Origin: Pseudoneurospora amorphoporcata
Taxonomy: Eukaryota > Ascomycota > Sordariomycetes > Sordariales > Sordariaceae
Length of the DNA stretch: 49,596 nt
Reading direction: 5' to 3'
NCBI GenBank assembly: GCA_033297205.1
Contig: MU859292.1
Location: 1-49,596 of the forward strand
The notes beneath the pieces were generated by a model. That model did not search any database, was not told where the DNA came from, and worked only from the letters and a program-made list of their open reading frames with translations. Shown here one piece after another: positions 22,686 to 33,716 of the stretch. Both the position numbers and the translations under genes were made by a program. How positions within the stretch are numbered: the stretch's first letter is position 1; each line of letters opens with the position of its first letter.

Positions 22686-23514
22686 TGAGCAACTCTACTC
22701 GCACGTTGATAAAACTCTACTCGCACGTTGAGAAAAAAGTAACTTTCAATATCCTTTTTAGAGTACTAAAAGATTTAATAAAGAGGTAAAAAGTATATGA
22801 TATTTTTTCTTATTTTTTTCTCTACATAATACTACCCCTTTCGAGATCGTATATACCCAGTAGCTTATAAAAACTTTAAAGAAGAAAAGATATTGTAAAT
22901 AAATAATTAAGATAATTATAAGTCAAAAAGGGTAAAAAACTAGTATTTTAATGACGCTTAATGGTGCAAAGCTGCTAAATATCTTTAAAAATCCGCTAAA
23001 AATCAAAGTGTAATTTGGTACTACTTTTAGTTTTATATACTAAGATTTGACTAAGTTATAGTTAGAAAAGTAAAAGTGGATCCACGTGCGAGTAGATGTT
23101 ACGGTATAGGCACAAGTCCGACTATACCGCTATGCGGGCCTTCTGGAGCAGACCTTTCTGGAAGGATATCGTTCACGAACCTGACCGTCTCACCGTTTAC
23201 AGTTCAGACCGCTGCATCATTGAAGGTATTGTTGCGAACGATGGAAGGACGCAGGTACAAGGGAGGTCTAGGTTTGCCTATAGGTGAATAGGATGCGAGT
23301 GAAGGGATTGGAGGAGAGTGACTGGCAAGTGGATCTCAGGGTCGCTTGTGTGACTGGGGTATTTAAGTCTAGGTTCAACTGCATGTATTTAGTTCTCTCT
23401 CTTTTCCTCCTTACCTAAAATCTTCTATTATAGATGGAATCTTAGCTTTGCCTTTGACCTTCCCATCCTATGCTCTTGCAGTAGAGTTTTATCAACGTGC
23501 GAGTAGATTTTCTC
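22686..23514 (+). mobile_element. MITE copy 2, subfamily B, interrupted by a solo LTR
   Basis: The left end carries CTCTACTCGCACGT twice; the right end carries the complementary pair and ends TTTTCTC. Near-identical octamers flank it (TTTATTAA at 22678-22685, TTTAATAA at 23515-23522), an aged 8-bp TSD. Removing the inserted LTR leaves about 440 bp. The interior matches the MITE at 38534-38975 and differs from subfamily A. Confidence 0.75.
23097..23480. mobile_element. Solo LTR, other family
   Basis: 384 bp, TGTTACGG...CTCTTGCA, with TSD GTAGA at 23092-23096 and 23481-23485. It splits the right terminal repeat of MITE copy 2 between its two 12-mers. It is less AT-rich than its surroundings, so younger. 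Short open frames in it look like chance. Confidence 0.75.
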
Positions 23515-23554
23515 TTTAATAATACTAACCTTTTAATATGATAAACTATTAATT

Positions 23555-24813
23555 GTGCAATCGCATATGGAGCGTCCGCCTACTACTAACTAACGGAAGT
23601 ATATAGTAAATCCTGAAGGATAGCTATCGGCTTGACCAAATACCAAACCAAATATTTGAGGGTCGTCGCTGGAGCGTATAAAGCTACGCCAGTGAGGAAC
23701 TTAGAGACGGAAACCTTTTGCTCGCCACTCGACCTCTATCTCAATAAACGAGTCCGCGCTTTCGAGGAACGGCTCACGAGGACGGACTAAGCCAAGTTCG
23801 TCTGAGGGACCGCGGCCTAGGTAGCCAGCCGCATCCGGTCGAAAGTTAAAGGCCGACCACCCGCAGACTAACTAGAAAGCGGCGCAGTTAAGGCTAAATA
23901 GGCTAAGGCATGGGCGTCAACGGAGGAACTCCTCGCGAAGGCTGCCTCAAGGTAACAGCCACAATCGCAGAAAATAGAACCAACAGCTACTAACAGGGAG
24001 AGATAGTTAGACGAAGCTATAATAAGGGAGTAGGTATCGCGCTATAATCTCCAATTAGCGGTAGCGGCAACGAAGTCAGGCCTGCGGTACTAATTTACTA
24101 TCGCGGATCTCAACGCGAGATTCTACAAATCAATCTTCTAAAGGCACACCGTCTAAGTCAAAAAACTAGGAAAAGAAAAAAGCGAACCTTACTCGTTGAT
24201 AAAAGCAAAGAGCTTTCTCCTTATACAGGCGAGAACAGAGGTTATCGGCCTATAGGCATTCCTCTACCAAAGGAATATCCCGGACGTTGAAACACTATAT
24301 TGCACGTGTGGCGCCGGGAAAGAAATATTCGTACATATCCTCTTTGAATGCTTGAGAACGGAAGAATACTGGACGACGGAGCAAGAGTGGCCTCAGACTC
24401 AAGAAGAATTACAAAAAACATCTTAATGACGGACGTAAGGCGGAGCGAATCTTATCGTGGGCACTCCGGTTGGGAAGATTAAACGAGTACCGATTGGCAG
24501 TAGAGATGAAAAGGGAGTATTGCAAGGAGGCCGCAATATCTTCATAATTATAATCACACTACTAGAACATAGTTTTGTGTTCTGGTGATGGGATTGAGAG
24601 CGGATTGTTCGCTAGAGCGGTGAGTGTGCACCGTAACAGCTGGAAATTAAAAGGAGCGGTCGCGAGTTCAATTGCGACCTTACGTAGCGGGGGTTTTAGT
24701 CCAGCAACGCTTATCGTTGCAAGGTTTCACCTACCGAAAGCCAGGAGAAGGACCTCATGCCGGATTGGCGCTGTGTTTAGGTATAGCTAAGGAATAAGAT
24801 TATTATTATTATT
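23555..24813 (+). mobile_element. 5'-truncated LINE (Tad-like), RNase H/3' end
   Basis: Flanked by a 14-bp duplication ATAAACTATTAATT (23541-23554 and 24814-24827) and ending in an ATT microsatellite tail (24798-24813), both typical of LINE retrotransposition. From about 23660 the + strand reads the C-terminal part of a LINE ORF2: AGAYKATPVRNLETETFCSP, then at about 24300 a C-x-C..H-x4-C knuckle (CTCGAGKEIFVHILFEC) that ends many non-LTR polymerases. Several TAG codons interrupt it. About 350 bp of 3'UTR follow. Confidence 0.75.
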
Positions 24814-24827
24814 ATAAACTATTAATT

Positions 24828-25197
24828 TATTTAGCTATTCTATAGATATTTAGCTAGTTCGGCCTATGTTTAATAAATAGTCGAAGTTAATAATAATATA
24901 AAATTAAATTAGAAGGAAAGAAGTATTTATAAACTTTTAGACTAATTTATTAATTAATTTGTATTTAATATAGCTATAGCTATAATTAAATTTATATACG
25001 GCCGTATTTACCTTTATGAAATTTATAATAATCTTAATGTACTAATAATTTACGTTTAGTATTAAATATATTATGTAAAGGTAATAAGTACCCTTATTAA
25101 AAATAATAAGAATTAGTACGGTGTTATAATATAAATTTAGTCTAGTATAGAATTTCATATCTAATAAAACGTACAGGCTCTATTCGAAGACGAATCT
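24828..25197 (+). other. AT-rich DNA of the oldest layer
   Basis: AT-rich sequence between the LINE and MITE copy 3. No reading frame recognised. Confidence 0.3.
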
Positions 25198-25205
25198 TTT
25201 ACTAA

Positions 25206-26101
25206 GAGAAGCGCTACTCGCACGTTGGCAAAACTCTACTCGCACGTGGATCTATATTTTTTTCCCATACATAACCTGAACCCTGGCGACCTGCCATAGT
25301 CCCGCACTAGTTTAGGTCGTACTATGCCCGCTAAGCTCCCAAATTTCAGCCCAGTACACGTTCAGACCCCTGTAGTCGTACTGCACTGGCCACTCTAGTC
25401 TGGGTGCCCAAACTAACCCAGACTAGGTAGTCTAACTCTTGTAATTTTCTAGCACCAGCACTAGTACCTTATCGCACTGCTTCCTTTACCAAACCACCAT
25501 CGCATACATTACCACATTGTAATCCTTCAATCTACTACGTCGCGCATTATTAGATATTATGAAGTAAACAAAGCGCCAGAATCTGTCGATAGTACGGAAT
25601 AATCCATCATTTTTCTGTGCGTTTCCTCAGCTAATCGCGATGTAGATGACCGATGTAGTAACCTAGCTGACGGGCGTATGCGACCGTAGCGCTCACATCC
25701 CTTATAGTCTCATCGACCCCCCCCTTCTCGACCTCGCATAGATTAATGTAGAGTGCAGTGTAGTATAGTGAGCTCAATCGAGCTCAATCGGGCGACCTCA
25801 ATTGAATGCGACATACAAAAGTGCGACCGTGCCGCTAAGTACCCTATAAGACTGCTATATAAATGCCCTATAAGAACTAAGTCTGGGTGTAAATCTGGGG
25901 GTGTGTGCGCTGCAGTCTGGAATCTGAGCTTGGCATAGCATAGCAACCTTGAAAGATCGAAATGCCTAGATGTGCTTGGCGAAATTTATGAAAGAATACA
26001 TCTGCTATAGCAGACTTCGAGTGGGTTCGGGTTATGTATGGGAAAAAAAATGTGGATCCACGTGCGAGTAGAGTTTTGCCAACGTGCGAGTAGCGCTTCT
26101 C
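25206..26101 (-). mobile_element. MITE copy 3, subfamily A
   Basis: 896 bp, GAGAAGCG...CGCTTCTC, with TSD TTTACTAA (25198-25205 and 26102-26109). The interior is in the opposite orientation to copies 1 and 5. It has the same doubled 12-mer at each end and no transposase. The short ORFs at 25743-25946 on both strands are mirror reads of the same non-coding repeat. Confidence 0.88.
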
Positions 26102-26109
26102 TTTACTAA

Positions 26110-27128
26110 TTATATATAATTTATATGTAGGTTGAAAGCTATTTTAATATTTATAGTTAGGGCTAAGGTAAGAAATTCGTTATAATTTTTTAAATTGAAT
26201 TATAATTATTAAACTGATAATTGATCGATTAATAATAATTATAGTAATAATTATAATTGTCTAGGCTATAGTAGTAGTAATAGAAATTGCAATTAAAGTC
26301 GTGATTAAGAATAAAGTTGCAATTACAAAAGAAATTATAATTATAAGAAGAACCGCAACTAAGACTATAGCTATAATTTAAATTAAAATAGAGATTATAA
26401 TTTAATATATAATTATAAAGTATATAAAAAGGTTTATTACGTTAAAGAAGTAACGTTTAACGTTTTAAATTCCGAATTAAAGGAAGTTGTGAGCTCTTAT
26501 ATAGTACTAAAGTAATTTAAGAAGTGTTGTAAGTACGTTAAAATCTTTAAAAAAGAATTTTAAAAAAAGTATATGCTACGCGCTATTAATTGACCTTAGT
26601 AGTAAAAGTAGAGAAATTTTAAATTCTATCCCCGCTAGTACTTAAGTAATATATATATAGGTAATGTAAAAAATAGTATATATTACGCAACGCTTTATTT
26701 TAATACTTAAAAAAATATACATTAATTTTGAAAGAACGCTTTAATGGATCTAAACTAACTCTAATACTTAAAGTTAGGCTAAAGCCTATTCATATATTTA
26801 GACTATTATAAATTCGCGAAGCGAATTTATTAGCTATTATTAATGCTAATGATAATTTAATTTCGAATTTTATTTATATAAGGGTTAATATTAAAGTTTC
26901 TTTAGATAATAATTTTATTTAATTTTATATAGATCCTAGTATTAGTAGAACCCTAATTAGAAGGCCTTTTTTTTATACTCTTAAATATATTATTAAGAAA
27001 CGCTAAGCTAAAGTAAAGAGAATAGGCGGACGTATGGTAGACATTTCCAAATAGGCTACCTTCAAAGTTGATTTAGAAAGTTTTAATAAAGAGGGACGCC
27101 CTACCTTAATAAAGTTTACTAAAGGGGC
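26110..27128 (+). pseudogene. Decayed Gag-Pol segment with retroviral-type protease
   Basis: Near 26920-27128 the + strand reads like the aspartic protease region of a fungal gypsy element: a stretch resembling Y-I-D-P-x-I-S-R-T-L-I-R-R-P-F, then KYIIKKR, then RIGGRMVDISK, then ESFNKEGRPTLIKFTKGAL. The active-site DSG/DTG cannot be read intact. The reading is cut by the MITE/chromovirus insertion at 27137 and seems to resume at 38984. Confidence 0.45.
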
Positions 27129-27148
27129 TTTAGTAAGAGAAGCTCTAT

Positions 27149-27819
27149 TGTGACGAACGGCAGTCTGATCTGCCTAAATGGGATAGCTGAAGGTGAAGAC
27201 TATCAGAAGACGTTCGGTGAAGCCAAAAGGTTCACAACAAGTATAGCAGCGTTATACTGGTTTCAATGATAATAATCTGTTGACTACTGCAGAACTATCT
27301 AACAATCTGAGTTCTTCAGTCGTCCCTTTATATCTTAGTACCTTCTAGTTACATACGTCTGGCTCATTGACCACGAACTAGCTCATGAGCCCTGAGCTAG
27401 CTCACCTTCATGAGCCTGGCTCACCACCATAAGCCTAGCTCACCACTATGAGCCTGGCTCGCCTCCATGAGCCCGCATCCTTGTCATAGTTACATTGCCC
27501 AGCCTTCACGTGGCTATGGTATCCCAGTGGCTTGGTTGGCCCGTTATCACGGTGCAGGGCGAGGTAGGGGGTAGATGTGACATACGTAGTTGTACGAGGA
27601 GAGAGGAAGGGAAGAGAGGGAGGTGTACGGTCTGGATATAGGGTAGGGCTGAGCCATGCCCTAGATCCAGACTGAGGCCCACTGGTGCCTACATACGTGC
27701 GATCCTATTAGCCAATAGCCAATAGAAACTCGATAGCTATGCCAATCGTACAGCGCATCACCAGTGCCATCACAGGTAATCCTGTGATACCCGTGTTATT
27801 TCGCTTAACGTTCGTAACA
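27149..27819 (-). repeat. 3' LTR of the 11.4-kb chromovirus
   Basis: 671 bp, TGTGACGAACGG...GTTCGTAACA on the + strand. It has four 19-bp units (GCTCACC..CATGAGCC type, 27400-27475). It also has about 250 bp (27541-27795) absent from its partner LTR, with short inverted words TATCAC/GTGATA near the borders, suggesting an insertion after integration. Confidence 0.85.
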
Positions 27820-27950
27820 CAATGCTTCCCCTCCCTAGCCGACGTCCTCGACGGCTTTATTAATTGTCTCTAGTACTAACCACAGTTTTATTTCCAACGT
27901 GTCCTAGTGACCTATGCGTAGTGAGTTCCTTCCTTTTCTTCACCGTAGCC

Positions 27951-28639
27951 ATGTCGTTTCGTGTCGAAAAACGTCCTTCCAAGGCGGCTGTGAAGCGGCA
28001 GTCCTTGCTAACCCGTATTGAACAGTTTGGATCTCCTGGTAATCCTTGTCGTCTTTGTTCTCGACGTTCTTTGACGTGCAAGCGACTTTCTAACTCTAGG
28101 AAGTGTAGAGAGTGCGTCCGTCGCGCCTACCCTTGTGAGAGTATGGACACTAATGCTAAATGTTTGTCGTTTTTCCTACTCCTGGTTCTTGGGGTTGTGC
28201 TGACCTTGTTTTAGTGACTCGCGTTTTGGAGGAGAGGGCTCGCGTGGTCCAAGCGAAGTCTGAAGTTCTAAAGGATATTGAAAAGCTTTCCTGATCCTTT
28301 AAGGAGATTTCCTAGTCGCTCTAGGAAACTTCGCAATCTTTTAAAAGTCGGACACTTCGGTTGGCTAAGCTAGAACAGGAGCAGAAGCGTTTGTCTGAGA
28401 AAGGGCGGGAGCTGACAGAGCTCAGCATGGCGGAATTGGAAGCTTTGGAGGCTGAGGAGCGAGCCGAAGAACAAGTGGTGAATGCTACTACTTCTTCTAC
28501 GCCGTTAGCTAATTTCGACTAGTCCGTTTTGGACGCGTCTATTCTTGACCCTTTCCTCTTGCGCAGTCCTGCGCCCCTGGCCGATCCGGGTTCTGTCGGT
28601 GGAAATCCCTCAACTTTGCGGGGCAACTCAAGTTCTTGA
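27951..28639 (+). pseudogene. Antisense accessory ORF: Zn(II)2Cys6-like cluster plus charged helical region
   Basis: It starts at ATG 27951, 132 bp inside the left LTR. An N-terminal basic segment (MSFRVEKRPSKAAVKR) precedes the cluster NPCRLCSRRSLTCKR..KCRECVRRAYPC, spacing C-x2-C-x6-C-x8-C-x2-C-x6-C, which fits the fungal Zn(II)2Cys6 fold. After about residue 70 the frame shifts by one base near a T run (about 28164-28178). It continues as PTPGSWG, then LEERARVVQAKSEVLKDIEKL, then LAKLEQEQKRLSEKGRELTELS and AELEALEAEERAEEQV, a Leu/Glu/Lys-rich likely coiled coil. A Pro/Ser-rich tail ends at TGA 28637-28639. Internal TGA/TAG codons indicate decay. The last 100 bp overlap the chromodomain end of pol in antisense. 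I recall fungal hypothetical proteins of this layout, without known function. Confidence 0.65.
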
Positions 28640-29723
28640 GTAGTTCCCAAGTGTTGTTTTCGGAGCCGAACCCTTCTTATTTAATGAGATATTCCAACTC
28701 TCCTTCTTCTATCTTTGAATCCAGAATTTATTCCACATCCCATTCTTCTTCTTTATCCTCGATACTAGTTCGTGTGTTGACTCGTGCGTTTTTGGGTGCT
28801 GGTTCTAGTAGCGAGACGTAGAATGAGTGTGATCTTAGCTTCATAGTACTTAGAATGTCCAACTAATATACTACGTCTGAGATTTTCTTCTTAATTTTGA
28901 AGGGTCCCACCCGTCGATCATCCAGCTTCTTACTGGGTCGCTTTGTCCTAAGGTTTCTGGTGGATAAAAGCACTTTATCCCCCTCCTTAAAGCGAGGTCC
29001 CTCGAGCCTTTTCTTATTATAGTACCGGCTCATCTTCTGCCGTACGAATTCCAGCTCTGCCTTGAGCTTTTCGTACAACATATGTAACTTCTGGGCCTTG
29101 ACTGCGGCCCTGGGGACGTTTGAATCGGGTCTTTCTAAGAGTTCTAACTCATACCCGTAATTCGTAAAGAAAAGTATAACCTTTGTAGTTTCTGTGGGGG
29201 AGGTATTGTATGCCAATTGTACTGCGGGTAACAGTTCTACCCAATCACTTTATTCAAAATTAATATAATTCCTCAAATATTATTCCACGATCTGATTAAT
29301 CCTTTCCGTTTGTCCGTCTGTCTATGGGTAATGGGCTATTAATAACTTACTCTTAGTACCAAGTTTGGCCATTAGTGCCTACTAGAACTTAGAGGCGAAC
29401 TTAATATCCCTATCCGTAATCCATTCCTTCGGCCAACCATACACCGAAGTGACATTCCGATAGATCACGTCTACAAGCTACTCCGCTGACCATATTTCCT
29501 TATAGGGTAGGAAATAGCTCCACTTAGTCAACCTATCTACTACCACCAAGATACTATCATATATAACTCCTATAGCAGTGTCTATAGACAGTGGTAACTT
29601 GGTAATAAAATCCATCGTTACCGAACTCCACGGCCTTTCTACGACTTCCAGAGGTTCGAGGAATCCATATAGCTTGTGTCTTGCAACCCTGGTCTTGCTA
29701 CAGCGTTCACAGGCCTGCAATGT
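28539..29723 (-). pseudogene. Chromovirus integrase core and chromodomain (pol 3' end)
   Basis: Resumes after the nested insertion with CERCSKTR (second half of the HHCC zinc domain). It continues with SSVTMDFITKLP (first catalytic Asp) and VVVDRLTKWSYF. A frameshifted stretch follows where the second catalytic region should be, then MAYNTSPTETTK, the KEGDKVLLSTRNL and GPFKI (GPY/F) modules. The C-terminal part SFYVSLLEPAP, then EEEWDVE-stop-ILDSKIEEGELEYLIK-stop-EGFG..NNTWE is a chromodomain with two stops where Lys/Gln and Trp are expected. It ends at TAG 28539-28541. Chromodomains direct integration to methylated histone H3 chromatin. Confidence 0.8.
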
Positions 29724-29728
29724 TCGAG

Positions 29729-30275
29729 TGTGACAAGGGCTGTGACAAGGGCTGTAATCAGGACTTGGAACAGTAGTTGAAATTCAACTAATAAACTTCT
29801 TTAGTCTCGAAGGCCTTGTTGATCTTCTCAACCTCCAGGGGAAGGTTGGGCTTCAAAGCCTTCTTATACCAAACAGAATCGGTACGTTCTTAAAGTACGC
29901 ATCAAGCCTTGTCGCCTAAGGCCTCAAGGCATCTATCATACATATAGAACTTCCTAAATGCCTTCATCCATTCTCTATCTTCCTTTGGCGTTGTCTTTCA
30001 CCCGTGCGCCTTGCTTCTTATTTGGTTGGCTGTAGTTGCTTCTAGGAAGATTAGGATCGTCTTGAAATTAGGATCGTCTCGTAGTAGCACTTCCAAGGTT
30101 TAGCTCGCTAGCCGGTAGCGTCGGGAGGAGTTCGGGTAAGCAGTGCTAATAGCCGAACAGATTCTCTGTCTGAGCTGGCGTAGATACCTGAAGCATCTAC
30201 GCGAGGCTGTAGGATGTGCGGCTCCGTAAGCCTCACGTTGTAGGGTCAGGGTTGAGGTCGAATGTCCGTGTAACA
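29729..30275 (-). repeat. 3' LTR of the nested chromovirus
   Basis: 547 bp. It starts with TGTGACAAGGGC twice in tandem (29729-29752), whereas the partner LTR has this 12-mer once, and ends GTCCGTGTAACA. Confidence 0.85.
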
Positions 30276-30433
30276 CCAGCTCCCCCTTCTTTAAGGCTCG
30301 CCCCGAGCCTAACATGGCTTCCTGCTTAACTTTGCTACCCTTACATCGGTCTTGCCCGTCTTGGGGTACGTTGGGGTCGCGTAGCTTCTCCGGATGCCTG
30401 GCGTGGAAGGCGATGACTTCTTTTCCACTTCAG

Positions 30434-31010
30434 TCTTCTGACTTAGCCAGGGCTGCCTCCCACAGGACCTAGTTAGGGTCAGGGGCTACCTGATTGCCAG
30501 CGCGGTAGGGTCCGACGAGCGAGACGTGGAAGGTGATGACTTCTTTTCCACTTCATAAATCTTCTGACTCAGCCGGGGCTGCCTCCCGCAGGACCTGGTC
30601 AGGGTCAGGGGCTACCTAATTGCCAGCGCGGTAGGGTCCGACGAGTGAGACGTGGAAGGCGATGATTTCTGAGATATCTTGAATGGTCTATAGAGCTTTG
30701 TTAAGCTTTTTGAAGGGTCTTTTGGTTTTTTTGGGTAGCGTGCGTGAAAGGCGATAACCTGGGCCTTTGCTCCGTTAGTATAGAAATGCTCCTAAGGCTC
30801 CTATATAAGATTCTAAATTCCTTCCCATCCTTCCCACTTGACTTGATACTTGACCTTCCCTTTAATCATCATGGAGCCCAGTATTTTCTTAACTTCATAG
30901 TCTTCTAACTCTACTGGGGCTGCCTCTCGCAAGACCTAGTCAGGGTCAGGGGCTACCTAATTGCCAGCGCGATAAGGTTCCAGGAACGAGACGTAGAAAG
31001 AATCATGGAT
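30434..31010. repeat. Triplicated segment in the nested chromovirus
   Basis: Three related units of about 120 bp, at about 30434-30555, 30556-30680 and 30899-31010, share the words GGGGCTGCCTC and GTCAGGGGCTACCT. The third is in the natural coding position at the end of integrase. The other two are tandem copies in the region before the LTR. A local duplication inside the element. Confidence 0.6.
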
Positions 31011-31580
31011 GCGCCAAGTGTTGGGTAAAGTAAGACGGACAGCGGTAGGGGAAATTACCTGAGATATCTTAAAGGGGCTATAGAGCTTTTTGTCAAGCTT
31101 CCTAGATAGGCGTTTTGTCTTGATATACTTACCGTTTAACATAACCAACTATCCCACCTCGTAGACCGATGCCTCCATTCGTTTCTTATCTGCCTATTCC
31201 TTTATCCTTTGACGGGCGCGGTCGAAATGTTTGCGGGCAAATTCGTAGACTTGGGTTATTTAGTAGGCGTAGAGACGACTCCTAGGGTTACGAGGAGCGC
31301 CGTTAGGGGGGTTGTGTGAAGCAGGGTAATAACCGTAGTTAGCGTAGAACGGGGAGATGCCAGTCGACGACGAGATGGTATTGTTGTATGCGAATTCGGC
31401 AGTGGCTAGCAAATCTTCCTAGTTGCTCATTTCGTAGTTGACGAAGGCTCTGAGGTAACTCTTAAGGATCTGGTTGAGCCGTTTGGTCTAGCCATCTGTC
31501 TGGGGGTGGAATGCTGTGCTTATGCGGCTTTTAATGCCGACGAGTTTGAGGAAGTCCTTCTAGAGGTGAGCTGTGAATAT
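30800..31580 (-). pseudogene. Integrase C-terminus and chromodomain of the nested element
   Basis: The minus strand reads a region resembling F-T-A-H-L-W-K-D-F, then STAFHPQTDG, then LATAEFAYNN, then VMLNGKYIKTKRLSRKLDKK, PFKISQVIS (GPY/F-like) and SFYVSFLEPYR. A chromodomain follows (YEVKKILGSMM, then KVKYQVKWEGWE). TAG codons replace several Gln/Trp. Confidence 0.7.
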
Positions 31581-31697
31581 TGTGGTACTTCATGGTAGCC
31601 ACTCAAAAATCCGAATTAGAGCTGTCGTCCATATCCATCGTCTTTATAGTTCTCTAAATAGCGTTAACCTTTTATTTCTTGAACTAGGCCTCGTCGT

Positions 31698-33660
31698 CTA
31701 CGATAAGGTCCTCAGCTCCCTCTTCTTCACGGTCGCTATTCTTTCTTTTAACTGCGGCCGTAGTTGCTGGTTGGGGTAATTCTTTACAGTTGTTGTCCTT
31801 CCTCGCGAAACACTCCAGGGTGTGATAGTTGTCGCGGCCGCATCGCTAGCAGGATATTCGGCCCTTTTTACGCTGATCGATGTCGCTGGAGTCGATATCT
31901 TTTCAAGGCCTCGCGGACGCTGTTCCATTTCTTGTCCTTAACTAGCCTATTGGGTTCTCTTGAGGATTGGTTTCGGTCGGAAGGGGAGCGTGATTCCTTG
32001 TGGGATTGTTGGCCCGACTTCGAGTGCTCCGTCCTTGAAGTGGGCGCGTCTTTTCCCTATCCCTAATATCCTGGAGCGTGAATTATATTTTCGTAGATTC
32101 GTCCGGCTTCTCAAATGGCTCTAATAAACTCATTGTTAGTTTCAGGCACTCCCCCTCGAATGGAGTAGATTAGCTCTGTGATCTTGGAGGGTAGAGTCTG
32201 AGCGATCTGATCTTGGAAGGTAGTGCCGGCCCATTTGACGGTTTCGTTTAGGTCTAACAGCTCGGTAAGGTATTCGGCGACGTCGTCCTCGTACTTGAGT
32301 TCCCGCATTTTCCTTGCGTTGCGGTGCCGTTCAGAGGGGTCCTGAAATCGTTCTACCAAGGCGCTAGAATATCCTTTCCAAATATCCTCAACTCCCATAG
32401 ACTGGATTTGTCGGGTTCGTGAATCGTGCCATTTCTGTGCTTTGTCGGTGAGCATCGATCCGAGCTAGTTGATCTTGTAACCGTCGGTCGGGAAGCTGGC
32501 GGCATATGCGTGTAGGTACGCGTTGATCCTGGCCCACCAGGGTCGGAAGGCGTCGAGCTTCTTGCTATTGTAGGTCGAGGGTTTATTAAGGTGAACGAGC
32601 GTTATTTAGATAGTTGGGTATTCTAAGTTTTAGAGGAAGTAATCGGCTTAGTTTCGGGCTGGGTCCTTAGCCGGGCCGCTGACGCGGCGCGGTAGCTTCG
32701 GGGGTCCTGGGGGTCCTTGACCTCCTGCGAAATGGCCGAAGGGAATAGTATTAGCTCCCTAGAAGTCGGCGTTGGTGGCCTCGTGCTGAAGCCGAGCTTG
32801 GCTAGCTTGCCTTCTGGCCTGGGCTGCGTGGAGGAAGCTATCGTCGATTAGGCTAGGACTAGCAGGAGTTCCGTAGAGTAAGGAACGCGGGACGGTGCTG
32901 GGTGCCTTAGTAGCGGCGCGTTGTTCCAGGAGTCTTTAGACTGACGCGGCATCGGGGGCTTTTTGCCCTAACCGGATGAAGGCTTCCTGGATAGCTTTTT
33001 GGGTGCTTTGCTGGAGGCTGGCGATTTGTGCGATTTGTGCCTCGAGGTCCTTGAGTTGACTAGGGTCGACGAGCTTGCTAAGGATATCGTCGATCTAAAA
33101 TTCTTTATTAGCTACCCAAGTGTCGATTCGCCCTAAGATGGATTGTTGACGGGCGTTCCGTTCGTCGAGGTTCTCGAGGGCCTCCTGATGTCGCGAGGTG
33201 ATTTTCTGCAGCTGGTCGATGGCTTTCTAGCGTTCTGCATCCTTTTTCCCATATCTGGCGATGGCAGTCCAAACTTCGGAGGCGAATCGGGAGCTTGCTT
33301 GCTGGACTTCTTGTTCGAAGCGAGCGATGGTAGTCTGAGAAGCTTCGTATCCGGCTGAGCAGAAGGAGGTGACGGCATCGTAGTGTCTTCTCAGGATCTC
33401 GTATTGTTCCTTGAGGGTGGTGAGTTCCTGGGTGTGCTTGTTGCCGATGGCTACGGCCATTTCACGGATCTGGTTATAGGCGACGGCGACTTGTTCGTAG
33501 AGGGTAACTAGCCAAGATAGCGGGTTAGGGACCCGAACGTGACCGTTAGTAATATCGGTATTGTTAGTCATGATAGTGTCGAAATCCTCAACGTTGTAAA
33601 CTACCAGGGATTATTCTAGCTCAACGGAGGGCAGCGGAGAGTCGCGTTCGGCGGCCATAA
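31698..33660 (-). pseudogene. Gag of the nested chromovirus
   Basis: Starts near 33660 (ATG, MAAERDSPLP). Open patches include 33227-33571 (VPNPLSWLVTLYEQVA, then a helical ARFEQEVQQASSRFASEV) and 32111-32455 (TDKAQKWHDSRTRQIQ, then WKGYSSALVERFQDP, typical retrotransposon Gag). The CCHC motif near 31830 is damaged (a stop, and a Tyr where His is expected). All seen stops are of the RIP type (TAG). Confidence 0.65.
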
Positions 33661-33716
33661 TGAGAGGTTGGGTAAAGATTGGGTAGTAGGGTGGTTCGAG
33701 AGGGAAGAAGTTTATC

